A stretch of DNA of 64,000 nucleotides from Hyphomonas oceanitis SCH89 (GTDB lineage: Bacteria > Pseudomonadota > Alphaproteobacteria > Caulobacterales > Hyphomonadaceae). Shown in pieces: positions 47,432-57,701 of this stretch. The translations under genes were made by a program, and so were the position numbers. The notes beneath the pieces are model-generated. The model saw nothing but the letters and a program-made list of their open reading frames with translations. It had not been told where the DNA came from and made no database searches. The stretch covers positions 1 to 64,000 of the forward strand of contig NZ_ARYL01000001.1 of NCBI RefSeq assembly GCF_000685295.1, read 5' to 3'. Each line of letters starts with the position of its first letter. The stretch's first letter is position 1.

Positions 47432-48218
47432 GCTTGCGCTTCTCGAGGAAGGCCGCGACGCCTTCCTTGCCTTCATCCGATGACCGACGCGCCGCAATGC
47501 GACGGGCCGTCTCATGGCCAAGATCCTTGTCGATAATCTCGCCGGTGACATCCGCCACCAGCTTCTTGGCATCGGCCACAGCGCCCGGCGCAGCGGCGAA
47601 AACGAGATTGGCGATATGCTCTTCCATGGCGGTCATCCCGGCCTGGTCGGCCACCACATAATGAACGAGGCCCATGCGCTCTGCATATTCGGCATCAAAT
47701 GTCTCAGCCGTCACGAAAAGCGCGCGTGCCCGGCGCGGGCCGATGGCGTCGATCACATAGGGGCTGATGGTGGCAGGCGTCAGGCCGAGGCGCACTTCCG
47801 AAAAGCGGAACTTCGTGCCGGTCATGGCAACGGCCACGTCACACGCCGCGACAAGCCCTGCGCCGCCGCCCATGGCTGCACCATGGACCAGCGCCAACGT
47901 CATCTGGGGCATGTCGTAGAGCGCCTGCAGCATGGCAGCCAATTTCTGCGCGTCGTCCTCGTTATCATCCTTGGTGTGGAGTTCAGCGGCCTGCTTCATC
48001 CAATTAAGGTCAGCCCCTGCCGAAAAGGATGGGCCATTACCACGCAGGATCATCATCCGGATGGTTTCCTGATCGGAAATCACCTCGAAAGCGTCCCTCA
48101 GTTCCTCAATGACGAGCGCATTGAAGGCATTGTGCACGTCAGGCCGGTTCAACGTGACGACAGCGAGGCCTTCCTGCGTGGCCTGAAGGGTGATGGTTTC
48201 GTAAACAGTGTCGGTCAT
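47415..48218 (-). CDS. liuC: Methylglutaconyl-CoA hydratase (enoyl-CoA hydratase family)
   Basis: Crotonase-fold enzyme of 267 residues: oxyanion-hole motifs FSAGADLNWMK and VHGAAMGGGAGLVAACD, and the SEVRLGLTPATISPYV block typical of methylglutaconyl-CoA hydratases. In leucine catabolism it hydrates the MccAB product to HMG-CoA. The ATG at 48218 (MTDTVYETI) is chosen over the open extension to 48254. Confidence 0.82.
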   Translation of the reverse strand: MTDTVYETITLQATQEGLAVVTLNRPDVHNAFNALVIEELRDAFEVISDQETIRMMILRGNGPSFSAGADLNWMKQAAELHTKDDNEDDAQKLAAMLQALYDMPQMTLALVHGAAMGGGAGLVAACDVAVAMTGTKFRFSEVRLGLTPATISPYVIDAIGPRRARALFVTAETFDAEYAERMGLVHYVVADQAGMTAMEEHIANLVFAAAPGAVADAKKLVADVTGEIIDKDLGHETARRIAARRSSDEGKEGVAAFLEKRKPSWSR

Positions 48219-48364
48219 GCGGTTTCCTGACGTATGAGAGCGGGTTCCAGGCACTGTGCCGGACTATCGGGCCGTCAGCGAGCACGATAAGGCCGGAACG
48301 CCCGCTGCGGCAACCGGAACAACTGTGGAAAAAGCCATGCTTCACAAGCACCTGCAAGCGCCGT

Positions 48365-48949
48365 TCAGACAGCCTCGCGACCGAAGATGCGCATGTCGGT
48401 GCACCAGCGCTTGAACTTGGCCTCATCGACCTCACCGGCCCCGCCGAGAATGGTGTGGTGCAGCGGGCCGAAGCCGGACAGGCCGAGGACGCCGCGCTCG
48501 AGTGCGCGCAGGGCGCCGGCATCCATGCCAAACCGGTAGACGAGACCTGGCATGCCCATGCTAATGACAGTGCGGGCGGATTTGCCCTTCATCATCTGCA
48601 TGGGCCATTTATGGGCGCTGTCGGATGCGGCGAGGAAGAATTCTGCCCGCGCCGCCTGTTCGAAGAAGGCGCGCAGCTTGGCCGGCATGCCGCCGAGCCA
48701 GAGCGGAAAGGCGATCAGCAGATGATCAGCGTCGGCGATTTTCCGGCGTTCGCTCAGCATGGGCTCAGGTGGCGGCGTAGCAAAATCGTCCGGTGTGCTG
48801 AGGAAACCGAAATCGAGACTCCCCACGTTGATGCGCGAGACGGCGTGGTCTTCCTGCGCCGCCCCTTCGGCATAGGCATCGCACAGGGCGTGAATGAGAT
48901 GGTGCGGGGCCGGGTCGGGGTGGCCGTCGATGATGCAGATGCGGGTCAT
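48365..48949 (-). CDS. Flavodoxin-like NAD(P)H-dependent oxidoreductase
   Basis: A 194-residue flavoprotein of the NAD(P)H dehydrogenase (quinone) family. N-terminal IIDGHPDPAPHHL binds FMN phosphate, and FPLWLGGMPAKLRAFFEQ is a strong family motif. Probable quinone or electrophile detoxification. Confidence 0.87.
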   Translation of the reverse strand: MTRICIIDGHPDPAPHHLIHALCDAYAEGAAQEDHAVSRINVGSLDFGFLSTPDDFATPPPEPMLSERRKIADADHLLIAFPLWLGGMPAKLRAFFEQAARAEFFLAASDSAHKWPMQMMKGKSARTVISMGMPGLVYRFGMDAGALRALERGVLGLSGFGPLHHTILGGAGEVDEAKFKRWCTDMRIFGREAV

Positions 48950-49069
48950 GGGTGAACGTCCTCAAGATGATCCTGAGGCGCCAGTCTGGCAGGTGCAAAG
49001 ATGCGGGCCCATACGGACTTGCCCCTAGACAGAGGCCCGTTAGATTCAAGGCACCCTTATGAATGCAAA

Positions 49070-49095
49070 GAGGGCCTGCCAGGGGACAGGCCCTC
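49070..49095 (-). terminator. Terminator after the EF-hand gene
   Basis: GAGGGCCTG (49070-49078) pairs with CAGGCCCTC (49087-49095); on the minus strand a short T-run follows. It lies 22 bases past the stop of the EF-hand gene. Confidence 0.6.
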
Positions 49096-49117
49096 TCCCC
49101 TTCCATGTCGGGCGCAA

Positions 49118-49429
49118 TTACTGACTGTTCGCCAGATCGGTTGCTGACACGGATGTCTCATCTGTCTCGCCGCGCCAGGCCTGTACGGCGCGCAGGAGCT
49201 CTTCTTCGGAAACGGTATGGTTCTGATCGAGATCGAGCCGGGTGAATTTGGCGATGGCCTCAGATTCGGATGCCTTGCGGCTGCCGGTCTGCTGGGAGAC
49301 GTATTCATCCTCCGAAATCAGGCCGTCATCATCGACATCGAACAGGGAAAAATCGGGTAGCTGGTCGGCATGGCCGATGAGGGCCGTCATCATCGCCGCC
49401 GCCAGAAGGAAATTCGCACGTCGCACCAT
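49118..49429 (-). CDS. EF-hand calcium-binding secreted protein
   Basis: A 103-residue protein with a signal peptide (NFLLAAAMMTALIGHA) and two EF-hand loops, DVDDDGLISEDE and DLDQNHTVSEEE, separated by a helical linker. Probably periplasmic calcium binding. Partner unknown. Confidence 0.85.
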   Translation of the reverse strand: MVRRANFLLAAAMMTALIGHADQLPDFSLFDVDDDGLISEDEYVSQQTGSRKASESEAIAKFTRLDLDQNHTVSEEELLRAVQAWRGETDETSVSATDLANSQ

Positions 49430-49536
49430 GGCCGCCTCTCCTTTTCATGCCTGCCGCAATGGTTGCGACAGGCTGACCTTGTCACAATGTGGCATTAATG
49501 GGGCGTGAAAAGCCGTTCACGAACAAGATGTAATGT

Positions 49537-51144
49537 TTACATCCTGAATACGCCAAAGCCACGCTCCGGGAACGGGGCGTTGAGGCTGGCGGAGAGGGCG
49601 AGGCCGAGGACGCGGCGCGTGTCGGCGGGGTCGATGATGCCGTCGTCCCAGAGGCGCGCGGTGGAGAAATAGGGGTTGCCTTCGGTCTCGTAGAGATCGC
49701 GGATCGGCTGTTTGAAGGCTTCTTCTTCCTGCGCTGGCCACTCGCCGCCCTTGCGCTCGATGCCCTCGCGCTTAACCGTGGCGAGCACGGAGGCGGCCTG
49801 TTCGCCGCCCATCACCGAGATGCGCGCATTCGGCCACATGAAGAGGAAGCGGGGCGAATAGGCGCGGCCGCACATGCCGTAATTGCCCGCCCCGAAGCTG
49901 CCGCCGGTGACGACGGTGAACTTCGGCACGCTGGCGGTGGCAACGGCGGTGACCATCTTGGCACCATCCTTGGCGATGCCGCCGGCCTCGTATTTCGAGC
50001 CGACCATGAAGCCGGTGAGATTCTGCAGGAAGACCAGCGGGATGCGGCGCTGATCGGCCAGTTCTATGAAATGGGCGGCCTTCTGGGCACTCTCGGAAAA
50101 CAGGATGCCATTATTGGCCAGGATTGCAACGGGCATGCCGTAGAGCCGGGCAAAGCCGCAGACCAGGGTTTCGCCATAGAGTTTCTTGAACTCGTGGAAT
50201 TCGGAACCGTCGACCAGGCGCGCGATGACTTCGCGGGCATCATAGGTTTCCTTCAGGTCCGGCGGGACGAGGCCGTGGAGTTCAGAGGGGTCGTAGAGGG
50301 GTTCGGCAGGTGCGGTCAGTTCGAAAGGCTGGGGCTTTGGCGTGGCCAGCGTGCGGATAATCGAGCGCACGATTGCAAGGGCGTGGGAGTCGTGGGCGGC
50401 GTAATGGTCCGCCACGCCCGACTGGCGCGCATGGACGTCAGCGCCGCCGAGATCCTCAGCCGAGATGACTTCACCGGTGGCCGCCTTCACCAGCGGCGGG
50501 CCGCCGAGGAAGATGGTGCCCTGCTTGCGCACGATGATCGTCTCGTCGCTCATAGCGGGCACATAGGCGCCCCCAGCGGTGCAGCTGCCCATGACGGCGG
50601 CGATCTGGGGGATGCCCTTCGCGCTCATCTGGGCCTGATTGTAGAAGATGCGACCGAAATGCTCGCGGTCCGGGAAGATTTCGGACTGGTGCGGCAGGTT
50701 TGCGCCACCTGAGTCCACAAGATAGATGCATGGCAGGCGATTTTCGAGCGCAATCTCCTGCGCGCGGAGGTGTTTCTTGACCGTCAGCGGGTAATACGTG
50801 CCGCCTTTGACGGTGGCATCATTGCAGACGATCATGCATTCGCGGCCCTCGATGCGGCCAACGCCCGTAATGATGCCAGCCCCGGGCGCCTCGCCATCAT
50901 ACATGCCATCGGCTGCCAGTGCGCCGATCTCAAGGAAGGGGCTGCCCGGATCGACCAGCCGCTCGACACGCTCACGTGGCAGCAGTTTGCCGCGCTCTGT
51001 GTGGCGCTGCCGGGACGCTTCAGGCCCGCCAAGCGCCGCAGCAGCGGTCTTTTCAGCGAGTTCATCCAGCAGGGCCTGCATGGCGGCGCGATTGCGGGCA
51101 AAGCCCGCACCGGCAACGTCGAGACTCGATTTCAGTACGGGCAT
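49537..51144 (-). CDS. mccB: Methylcrotonyl-CoA carboxylase carboxyltransferase subunit
   Basis: The beta subunit transfers carboxyl from biotin to 3-methylcrotonyl-CoA. Its 535 residues are the normal length and include [19 protein letters not shown], the CoA-binding [30 protein letters not shown] and the C-terminal [19 protein letters not shown]. Belongs functionally with mccA at 43.6 kb and ivd at 55.2 kb. Confidence 0.92.
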   Translation of the reverse strand: MPVLKSSLDVAGAGFARNRAAMQALLDELAEKTAAAALGGPEASRQRHTERGKLLPRERVERLVDPGSPFLEIGALAADGMYDGEAPGAGIITGVGRIEGRECMIVCNDATVKGGTYYPLTVKKHLRAQEIALENRLPCIYLVDSGGANLPHQSEIFPDREHFGRIFYNQAQMSAKGIPQIAAVMGSCTAGGAYVPAMSDETIIVRKQGTIFLGGPPLVKAATGEVISAEDLGGADVHARQSGVADHYAAHDSHALAIVRSIIRTLATPKPQPFELTAPAEPLYDPSELHGLVPPDLKETYDAREVIARLVDGSEFHEFKKLYGETLVCGFARLYGMPVAILANNGILFSESAQKAAHFIELADQRRIPLVFLQNLTGFMVGSKYEAGGIAKDGAKMVTAVATASVPKFTVVTGGSFGAGNYGMCGRAYSPRFLFMWPNARISVMGGEQAASVLATVKREGIERKGGEWPAQEEEAFKQPIRDLYETEGNPYFSTARLWDDGIIDPADTRRVLGLALSASLNAPFPERGFGVFRM

Positions 51145-51261
51145 GATGCCTCCCTCAAGGGCCTGAAGCCTGCTTAACGAGGGCGCAGGCCGCTGTCACG
51201 CGACTGTAACCCAATATTGAGAGAGTTCAGGTAGGGTTCCCACTTGGAAGGACCTTCTGGA

Positions 51262-53058
51262 ATGGGCATCTTCAAACCTATGAGCATCGACATCACCCCG
51301 GCCCTTAAGAACATCCCGTTCCTGAAGGATGTACCGGCGCGCGCCATGAAAGCGGCAGGCAAAGAGGCCCAATGGTATTCACTGCCTGCGGGCGGCGCCC
51401 TGTTCAAAACGGGCGAGCCGGCCGATTCGATCTATTTTGTGCTCTCCGGCACGCTCGGCGCGTTCCACGAAGGCCCGGAAGGCGCAAGCGAGTTCATTGG
51501 CCATATCCGCGCTGGTGAGCCCTGCGGGGAGATGGCGCTGTTCCTGGGTGGGCTCGATGTCGACGGCGACGGCTCGCCGGAAAATGCGCCGCATACCGGC
51601 TCTGTTTACGCGATACGCGATTCCGAAGTGATCGCGATCACCCGCAAGGGCTGGCAGCGCATGGTGAAGGCCGAGCCTGAACTGCTGGAGGCCATGATCC
51701 GCGTGATCCTGCGCCGCCTCGGCAAGGCGGGTCAGCGCTCGACACGGGCCGCGCCAAAGGTTTTCACACTGGTCGGTACATCGCCCACGATAGATTTGAG
51801 CCTGCGGGCCAAGGCCCTCGCTGACAGCCTGTCGCGCGCCGGCAAGACGTCCGTCATTATCGCCGAAGCCGAAGGCGACGAAAAACCAGCAGCCTTCTTT
51901 GACGATCTCGAACTGCGCCATGATGTCGTAATCCTGATCTCGACCATCGGCGACAATACCTGGTTCAGGCTGTCGATCCGGCAGGCAGACCGGATATGGG
52001 TCATGGCGCGCGCCGATGCGCGGCCCTCCATTCCGCTCATGCCGACAGAAGACTCCCCGGCACTTGCCCTGAAACTGGTCGACGTCGTGCTGCTCCATCA
52101 CGGCAATGAACGCCGTGCGGCCCGTCCGGTCGAGTGGCTCGATGCGTCTGGTGGCAGCCGGGTTTTCCACTGGACCGGCGTACAGGGACCAAGTTGCGCG
52201 CGGCTGGCGCGTGTCATGTCAGGCAGGTCTGTCGGGGTGGTGATGTCAGGCGGCGGGGCACGGGCTTATTCCCATATCGGCATGGTGCGCGCCATCCGTG
52301 AGGCTGGCATACCAATCGACTTTGTCGGCGGTTCATCCATGGGCGCGGTTATCGCAGCCTGTGTCGCCATGGGCTGGGATAATGACGAGATCGACCGGCG
52401 CATCCGCAAGGCCTTTGTCGAGACCAATCCGTTGGGGGACTATAACCTGCCCGTTGTCGGCATGGTCAAAGGCGCACGCGTGAATGCGCGCCTGAAAGAG
52501 CATTTCGGCGAGGCGGAAATCTGCGACCTGGACGTTCCCTTCTTTGCCACCTCGACCAATCTGACGACTGGCACGTTGCGACTGCATCGCACCGGGCTCC
52601 TGCGTGAGGCCCTTCGCGCGACTATCTCTTTGCCAGGCATCCTGCCGCCAGTGGTGGACGGTCATGATGTGCTGGTCGATGGCGCCGTACTGAACAATTT
52701 CCCGGTTGATGTGATGCGCGAAATGCACCGGGGCTTTGTGGTCGGCTGCGACGTGACGCAACAGGCTGAGGGGCTGGATGTGGAAGAATTCATCAACCCA
52801 CCCAACTTCTTCCGCTGGGTTCTGGGTAACGGGTTCTCGGCGGCCCCGCCAATTGCCGGCCTGTTGATGCGTGCGGCAACCATCCGGGCAGACCGCACGT
52901 TTGGCCGCGATATGACCGATGTGCTAATCCTGCCGGATCTGATCGACACAGAACTGCGAGACTGGGAGGCCTATGACGCCACTGTCGAGGCCGGGTATGA
53001 CGCTGCCAAGAAAGTGCTCGAGACCAGCGATATCAAGGAAAAGTGCTGCACTGAATGA
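51262..53058 (+). CDS. Cyclic-nucleotide-binding/patatin-like phospholipase
   Basis: A 598-residue NTE-type protein. The N-terminal cNMP-binding fold (SIYFVLSGTLGAF, GEPCGEMALFLGG) is followed by a middle domain and a C-terminal patatin domain with the oxyanion GGGARAYSHIG, the nucleophile elbow GSSMG (S359) and the catalytic D473 in DGAVLNN. The hydrolase dyad is intact. The ATG at 51262 has AAGGA about 10 bases upstream; the open frame extends to a TTG at 51244. Confidence 0.88.
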   Translation: MGIFKPMSIDITPALKNIPFLKDVPARAMKAAGKEAQWYSLPAGGALFKTGEPADSIYFVLSGTLGAFHEGPEGASEFIGHIRAGEPCGEMALFLGGLDVDGDGSPENAPHTGSVYAIRDSEVIAITRKGWQRMVKAEPELLEAMIRVILRRLGKAGQRSTRAAPKVFTLVGTSPTIDLSLRAKALADSLSRAGKTSVIIAEAEGDEKPAAFFDDLELRHDVVILISTIGDNTWFRLSIRQADRIWVMARADARPSIPLMPTEDSPALALKLVDVVLLHHGNERRAARPVEWLDASGGSRVFHWTGVQGPSCARLARVMSGRSVGVVMSGGGARAYSHIGMVRAIREAGIPIDFVGGSSMGAVIAACVAMGWDNDEIDRRIRKAFVETNPLGDYNLPVVGMVKGARVNARLKEHFGEAEICDLDVPFFATSTNLTTGTLRLHRTGLLREALRATISLPGILPPVVDGHDVLVDGAVLNNFPVDVMREMHRGFVVGCDVTQQAEGLDVEEFINPPNFFRWVLGNGFSAAPPIAGLLMRAATIRADRTFGRDMTDVLILPDLIDTELRDWEAYDATVEAGYDAAKKVLETSDIKEKCCTE

Positions 53059-53165
53059 TCCGTATCCACCTAAGCTCTGAAACGCCCCGTTAACCGAGAT
53101 CAGGCCATTCTGCATACGCTATAGAGGCAAAGATGCCGCCTGGCGCCCTGCGGAGGAAGACTGAG

Positions 53166-55154
53166 ATGGACGATACCATCGTCGACATATTGCCATTGAC
53201 GATTGTCGAGTTAGCGCCAGTCCGGGACGATCAGGGCCAGATCGTGGATTTCATCTGGGTCTATGCCAATGAGATGTCCAACCGGGTTGTGTTACCCGAA
53301 GGTGGGTCGATCGTCGGCCAGCGCGTGTGCGACATCGACCCCGCCTATCGTGAATCCGACATGTTTTCTGACGCTGTTCTCTGCATAGAGACGGGCCAGC
53401 CACGCGAATTGTTCAATAGCAGTCGCACACCAACGCCGCACGGACGCCTGAAGCACCTCGAAGGCACCGTTGTTCGCTACTCCATAATGCCAAAAGGCGA
53501 CGGATGCGTAATCTGCTCGGTTGAAATAACCGATCTCGTTCATGCGCGCGATCAGGCCAATGACTGGCTGGAGATGTTTCGCTCGGCCTTTGACCATGCC
53601 GTGCAGGCGATCACGCTGACAACGGAAACCAGCCGCATCATCTATGCAAATCAGGCCCTGTACGACCTGCTTGGTTACGCGCCCGGAGAGCTGGAGGGAA
53701 AATCAAGCCAGGTTATCATGCGCCGCGAAGATCATGAGGCCGTGGTCAAAGCCGGCACGAAAATGTGGGGCGGCAAGATCGAACAGGAGATCATGGACGT
53801 GACGCTCATCGGCAAGTCCGGTGAAGAAATCATCGTCTCAACCGCCTTGACGAGCCTCTACTCCGAGGTGCGCGGCGAGCGCATCTTCATCTCGCATGCC
53901 CGCGATGTCCGCGCAGATCGCAAGCTCGCCCATGACCTCGCCACGGCGCTCCAGCGGGCGGAGCATGCCACGCAGCTGAAATCGGAATTCCTGGCCAATA
54001 TGAGCCATGAATTGCGTACGCCGCTGAATGGCATTCTTGGTATGGCGCAGGTCCTCACGGGAGGAGAGCTGACAACGGCCCAAGCCGAACAGGTCAGCAT
54101 TATCCTGGAATCGGGTCAATCGCTCCTGGCGATCTTGAATGACATACTGGATCTGTCCAAAATTGAAGCGGGTCGAATGGAGCTTTCCTTTGTCGAGGCG
54201 GACCTGCGACACAAGCTTAACCGCGTCTGCAAACTCTATGAGCCTGTCGCGCAAGAGAAGGGCATCAACCTGCGGCTCGTCGTCGACCCCAGCGTGCCAG
54301 CACTCCTCATGCTCGACACAGTGCGTCTGCGGCAATGTGTGGGAAACCTGATCTCAAATGCCGTGAAGTTCACGGAAAATGGCGACATCCTCATCGTTGC
54401 AACTGCTGAAACACGGGGCGAAGACACATCGCGGATCACGATCCACGTTTCTGACAACGGATGTGGAATCCCACACGAAAAGGTGGCGCAGATATTCGAA
54501 TCCTTTGTTCAAGCCGACGGATCCACCACGCGAAAATATGGGGGTAGCGGCCTCGGCCTACCCATTTCACGAAAGCTCGCTCGCATGATGGGCGGCGACA
54601 TCACTGTCGCCAGCGAGCTGAACAAGGGATCCATCTTTACCTTGACGCTCGAGAGCCAGATCGTGAGACAGGAGAGGCCCATCTCCGTTCCAAAACCTGC
54701 CCGAGACACCGATCTCGGAATAACCAGAAAAGCCTCGCTGGAGGATGGCCGCGTCGCACCCAGCGTACTTGTCGTGGATGACAACGCCATCAACCGCCGT
54801 GTCGCGCGGTCATTCCTTGAGCAGAACGATTATGAAGTTCATGAAGCATGTGATGGCCTGCAAGCGCTCATGAGGCTTGGCAATGAATTTTTCGACCTTG
54901 TGCTGATGGATATAAACATGCCTGAGCTGGACGGCCAACGCGCGCTGGACCGTCTGCGTGCCGGCGATGGCCCGAATGCAAGTGCTCCTGTGATCGCCCT
55001 CACCGCCGATTCCATGCGCGGTGACCGTGAGAAATATATCGCGCGAGGCTTCAATGGCTATGTCTCAAAGCCGATTGACCAGCGCTCGATCCTCACCGTT
55101 ATGGAATCATGCCTTGCCGCAGCGCGGCCAAATCCGGACAGGCGCAGCGCCTAG
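53166..55154 (+). CDS. PAS-domain hybrid histidine kinase
   Basis: A 662-residue cytoplasmic sensor: an N-terminal sensing region, a PAS domain (about 130-250), a HisKA domain with H281 in [11 protein letters not shown], a HATPase domain ([35 protein letters not shown]) and a receiver domain with D582 in [11 protein letters not shown]. No membrane segment. GGAGG lies about 10 bases upstream of the ATG at 53166; an upstream in-frame ATG at 53133 lacks one. It overlaps ivd by 4 bases, convergently. Signal and target unknown. Confidence 0.92.
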   Translation: MDDTIVDILPLTIVELAPVRDDQGQIVDFIWVYANEMSNRVVLPEGGSIVGQRVCDIDPAYRESDMFSDAVLCIETGQPRELFNSSRTPTPHGRLKHLEGTVVRYSIMPKGDGCVICSVEITDLVHARDQANDWLEMFRSAFDHAVQAITLTTETSRIIYANQALYDLLGYAPGELEGKSSQVIMRREDHEAVVKAGTKMWGGKIEQEIMDVTLIGKSGEEIIVSTALTSLYSEVRGERIFISHARDVRADRKLAHDLATALQRAEHATQLKSEFLANMSHELRTPLNGILGMAQVLTGGELTTAQAEQVSIILESGQSLLAILNDILDLSKIEAGRMELSFVEADLRHKLNRVCKLYEPVAQEKGINLRLVVDPSVPALLMLDTVRLRQCVGNLISNAVKFTENGDILIVATAETRGEDTSRITIHVSDNGCGIPHEKVAQIFESFVQADGSTTRKYGGSGLGLPISRKLARMMGGDITVASELNKGSIFTLTLESQIVRQERPISVPKPARDTDLGITRKASLEDGRVAPSVLVVDDNAINRRVARSFLEQNDYEVHEACDGLQALMRLGNEFFDLVLMDINMPELDGQRALDRLRAGDGPNASAPVIALTADSMRGDREKYIARGFNGYVSKPIDQRSILTVMESCLAAARPNPDRRSA

Positions 55155-56323
55155 GCTGTCTCGCCGAACAATTCCCGGCCGATCAGCCAGCGGCGGATCT
55201 CGCTCGTGCCCGCACCAATCTCGTAAAGCTTGGCATCGCGCAGCAGGCGGCCAGTCGGATATTCGTTGATATAGCCGTTACCACCAAGAATCTGGATGGC
55301 ATCAAGGGCGAGCTTCGTGGCCGTTTCAGCCGCGTAGAGGATGGCGCCTGCAGCGTCCTTGCGGGCGGTCTCGCCCCGGTCGCAAGCCTTGGCGACGGCA
55401 TAGACATAGGCCTTGGCCGCATTCATCTGAACGTACATGTCGGCGAGCTTGCCCTGGATCAGCTGGAACTCGCCAATCGACTGGCCGAACTGTTTGCGGT
55501 CGTGAATGTAGGGAATAACTACATCCATACAGGCCTGCATAATGCCCGTAGGGCCTGCTGACAGCACCGCGCGCTCATAATCGAGCCCGCTCATCAGGAT
55601 ACGTGCGCCAGCGCCCACCGGGCCCATGACGTTCTCTTCCGGCACTTCGCAATTGTCGAACACAAGTTCGCCCGTCTCGGACCCGCGCATGCCCAGCTTG
55701 TCCAGCTTCTGGGCCACAGAATAACCCTTGAAGCCCCGCTCAATCAGGAAGGCCGTGATGCCCTTGGAGCCGCCTTGCGGATCGGTCTTCGCGTACACAA
55801 CCAGCGTGTCGGCATCCGGCGAATTGGTGATCCACATCTTGGTGCCGTTTAGCACATAGCGGTCGCCCTTCTTATCGGCGCGCAGTTTCATGGAAATCAC
55901 GTCCGAGCCTGCGCCGCTCTCGCTCATGGCCAAGGCGCCGAGATGCTCGCCTGAGATCAGTTTCGGCAGGTAGCGCGCCTTCTGGTCGTCAGTGCCCCAG
56001 CGGCGCAGCTGGTTGACGCAAAGATTCGAGTGGGCACCGTAGGAGAGCCCAACCGATGCAGACGCGCGCGAGATTTCCTCCATCGCCACGACATGCTCGA
56101 GATAGCCAAGGCCTGTGCCGCCCCATTCCTCCTCGACCGTGATGCCGAGCAGGCCAAGCTCGCCCATCTTGGGCAGCAGGTCGCGCGGAAACGTGTCGGT
56201 CTTATCGATTTCCGCAGCGCGGGGCGCGATCTCGGCCTGGGCAAAGCTTGCCACGGTTTCGCGAATCATATCGGCGGTTTCGCCGAGATCGAAGTTCAGG
56301 GTGGGATATGTGTTCGGGATCAT
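55151..56323 (-). CDS. ivd: Isovaleryl-CoA dehydrogenase
   Basis: FAD-dependent acyl-CoA dehydrogenase (390 residues) oxidising isovaleryl-CoA to 3-methylcrotonyl-CoA in leucine degradation. Motifs: [45 protein letters not shown], and [19 protein letters not shown] near the C-terminus. The IVD-type sequence near [18 protein letters not shown], with mccA/mccB and the hydratase nearby, supports the specific assignment. Confidence 0.9.
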   Translation of the reverse strand: MIPNTYPTLNFDLGETADMIRETVASFAQAEIAPRAAEIDKTDTFPRDLLPKMGELGLLGITVEEEWGGTGLGYLEHVVAMEEISRASASVGLSYGAHSNLCVNQLRRWGTDDQKARYLPKLISGEHLGALAMSESGAGSDVISMKLRADKKGDRYVLNGTKMWITNSPDADTLVVYAKTDPQGGSKGITAFLIERGFKGYSVAQKLDKLGMRGSETGELVFDNCEVPEENVMGPVGAGARILMSGLDYERAVLSAGPTGIMQACMDVVIPYIHDRKQFGQSIGEFQLIQGKLADMYVQMNAAKAYVYAVAKACDRGETARKDAAGAILYAAETATKLALDAIQILGGNGYINEYPTGRLLRDAKLYEIGAGTSEIRRWLIGRELFGETA

Positions 56324-56369
56324 GCTGCCTGACTAGCAGGGCCTGCCCTGCCTGTCAGCGGAAAATGCG

Positions 56370-57593
56370 TCAGGTGCGACGCACAAGGACACGCATGAGA
56401 TAATAAGCGGAAATCACGAGGATAACCCCGCTGCCAAGCGCCAGCAGCGGCCCGATATAGATATCCGACGTGCGCCCGGCCAGCTTGTAGGCCTCGCGGA
56501 AGAAGCGGTCGATGCCGATCAGGAAACCGATAATGCCAAGCCCTGCAAGCAGCGCAAAAGGCCAGCCTTCGCGCATGACCTCATACCAGGTATCGTCGTG
56601 ATAATTGTCATTCTCGGCGAGACGGCGCTCGATCTCTTCATCGCTGATGCGGACCTGCTCGAGGTCATCCACGAGGATCGGTTCTGCCGGTGGCAGCATG
56701 CCGCCGCCAAATTCAAGGGGCGATTCATATGACGGCGGACGCGGCGTGCGTCGCCGTTCGATGCCTTCCGGTGGCCCCTTGGCCACGTCAATCACACTGG
56801 ACGGCTCATCAACGCCGAGCGGATCTGCCAGCGCGGAAACTGCGCGAGTGATTTCGTCAATGCTGGGACCGTCATGGGAACTGTCATTGTCAGCGACGGG
56901 CGGCGTCTGGCCCGATGCGAGCGTTGCGTTCTCACCCAATATCCGCGTCAGGCGCTCGTTGACGGCGCGGGCGGCGGCTTGCGGAGAATTGCTGGCAGGC
57001 TTGGCCTTGGCGGCGGTCGCGCGGTCGCCGTCAACTCGGGTTTCAACGATGACGGCCCGCTCGCGCGGTGTCATCAGCGATGCAGCGATATCCAGCATGG
57101 GCGTAACTAGTGCTGATGGCACGGAGGCGCGGCCCGACGGGTGCTCAAGGAACATGGCCTTTTCAGAGGCCCGACGACGGACAAGCGCATCAATGACCCG
57201 CATTTCGCCCTCAACCTGGCCCTTGCGCCAGAAGCTCAGCGCGTCGGCGGCTTGCAGCCGGTCGCCACTGTTGAGATGGGCCAGCACATCGGAAGCTATG
57301 AAGGCCTCTATGCCAATATTGAACACGAAAGAGACCAGCGCATCGAACTCGTTCTGGCTCAGCGGGGCCAAAACACGGTCGACAATCGCCTGCTCGACGG
57401 CGAGCAAATCATGGTGGCGCAGAAGGAGTTCGGCGTCCTGAGAATTAACCGTCAGGCCTCTGCGGGCCGACTGGGTATGCCCGTATCCGATGATCCATAT
57501 GCCCGTTGGCAACTGGGCCGCGCGCGCACGGAAACCCTCAAAGCTCTTGATGAGCTCGAGACCTTGTCGAGACGTTCGCATTGGCCGGGCCAT
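56370..57593 (-). CDS. spmX: SpmX-type muramidase-like polar scaffold protein
   Basis: The 407-residue protein has an N-terminal GH24 phage-lysozyme fold (E19 in KSFEGFR, GYGHT at about 36-40), a long proline/acid-rich intermediate region (about 165-340) and two C-terminal membrane segments (about 348-366 and 382-402). This architecture is that of Caulobacter SpmX, in which the muramidase fold became a polar localisation module recruiting the kinase DivJ. The assignment rests on architecture and the similar opening of the domain. Whether it has kept hydrolase activity cannot be seen here. Confidence 0.78.
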   Translation of the reverse strand: MARPMRTSRQGLELIKSFEGFRARAAQLPTGIWIIGYGHTQSARRGLTVNSQDAELLLRHHDLLAVEQAIVDRVLAPLSQNEFDALVSFVFNIGIEAFIASDVLAHLNSGDRLQAADALSFWRKGQVEGEMRVIDALVRRRASEKAMFLEHPSGRASVPSALVTPMLDIAASLMTPRERAVIVETRVDGDRATAAKAKPASNSPQAAARAVNERLTRILGENATLASGQTPPVADNDSSHDGPSIDEITRAVSALADPLGVDEPSSVIDVAKGPPEGIERRRTPRPPSYESPLEFGGGMLPPAEPILVDDLEQVRISDEEIERRLAENDNYHDDTWYEVMREGWPFALLAGLGIIGFLIGIDRFFREAYKLAGRTSDIYIGPLLALGSGVILVISAYYLMRVLVRRT

Positions 57594-57701
57594 TCCGATG
57601 GCTCCCGTATTGATACAATTGGACTTTTACTATCGCGCCACTCTGCAAATGGCGCGCCTGTTCGCCTGCGCGGCGAAATCACTGCTCAGAAACACCCCAA
57701 A

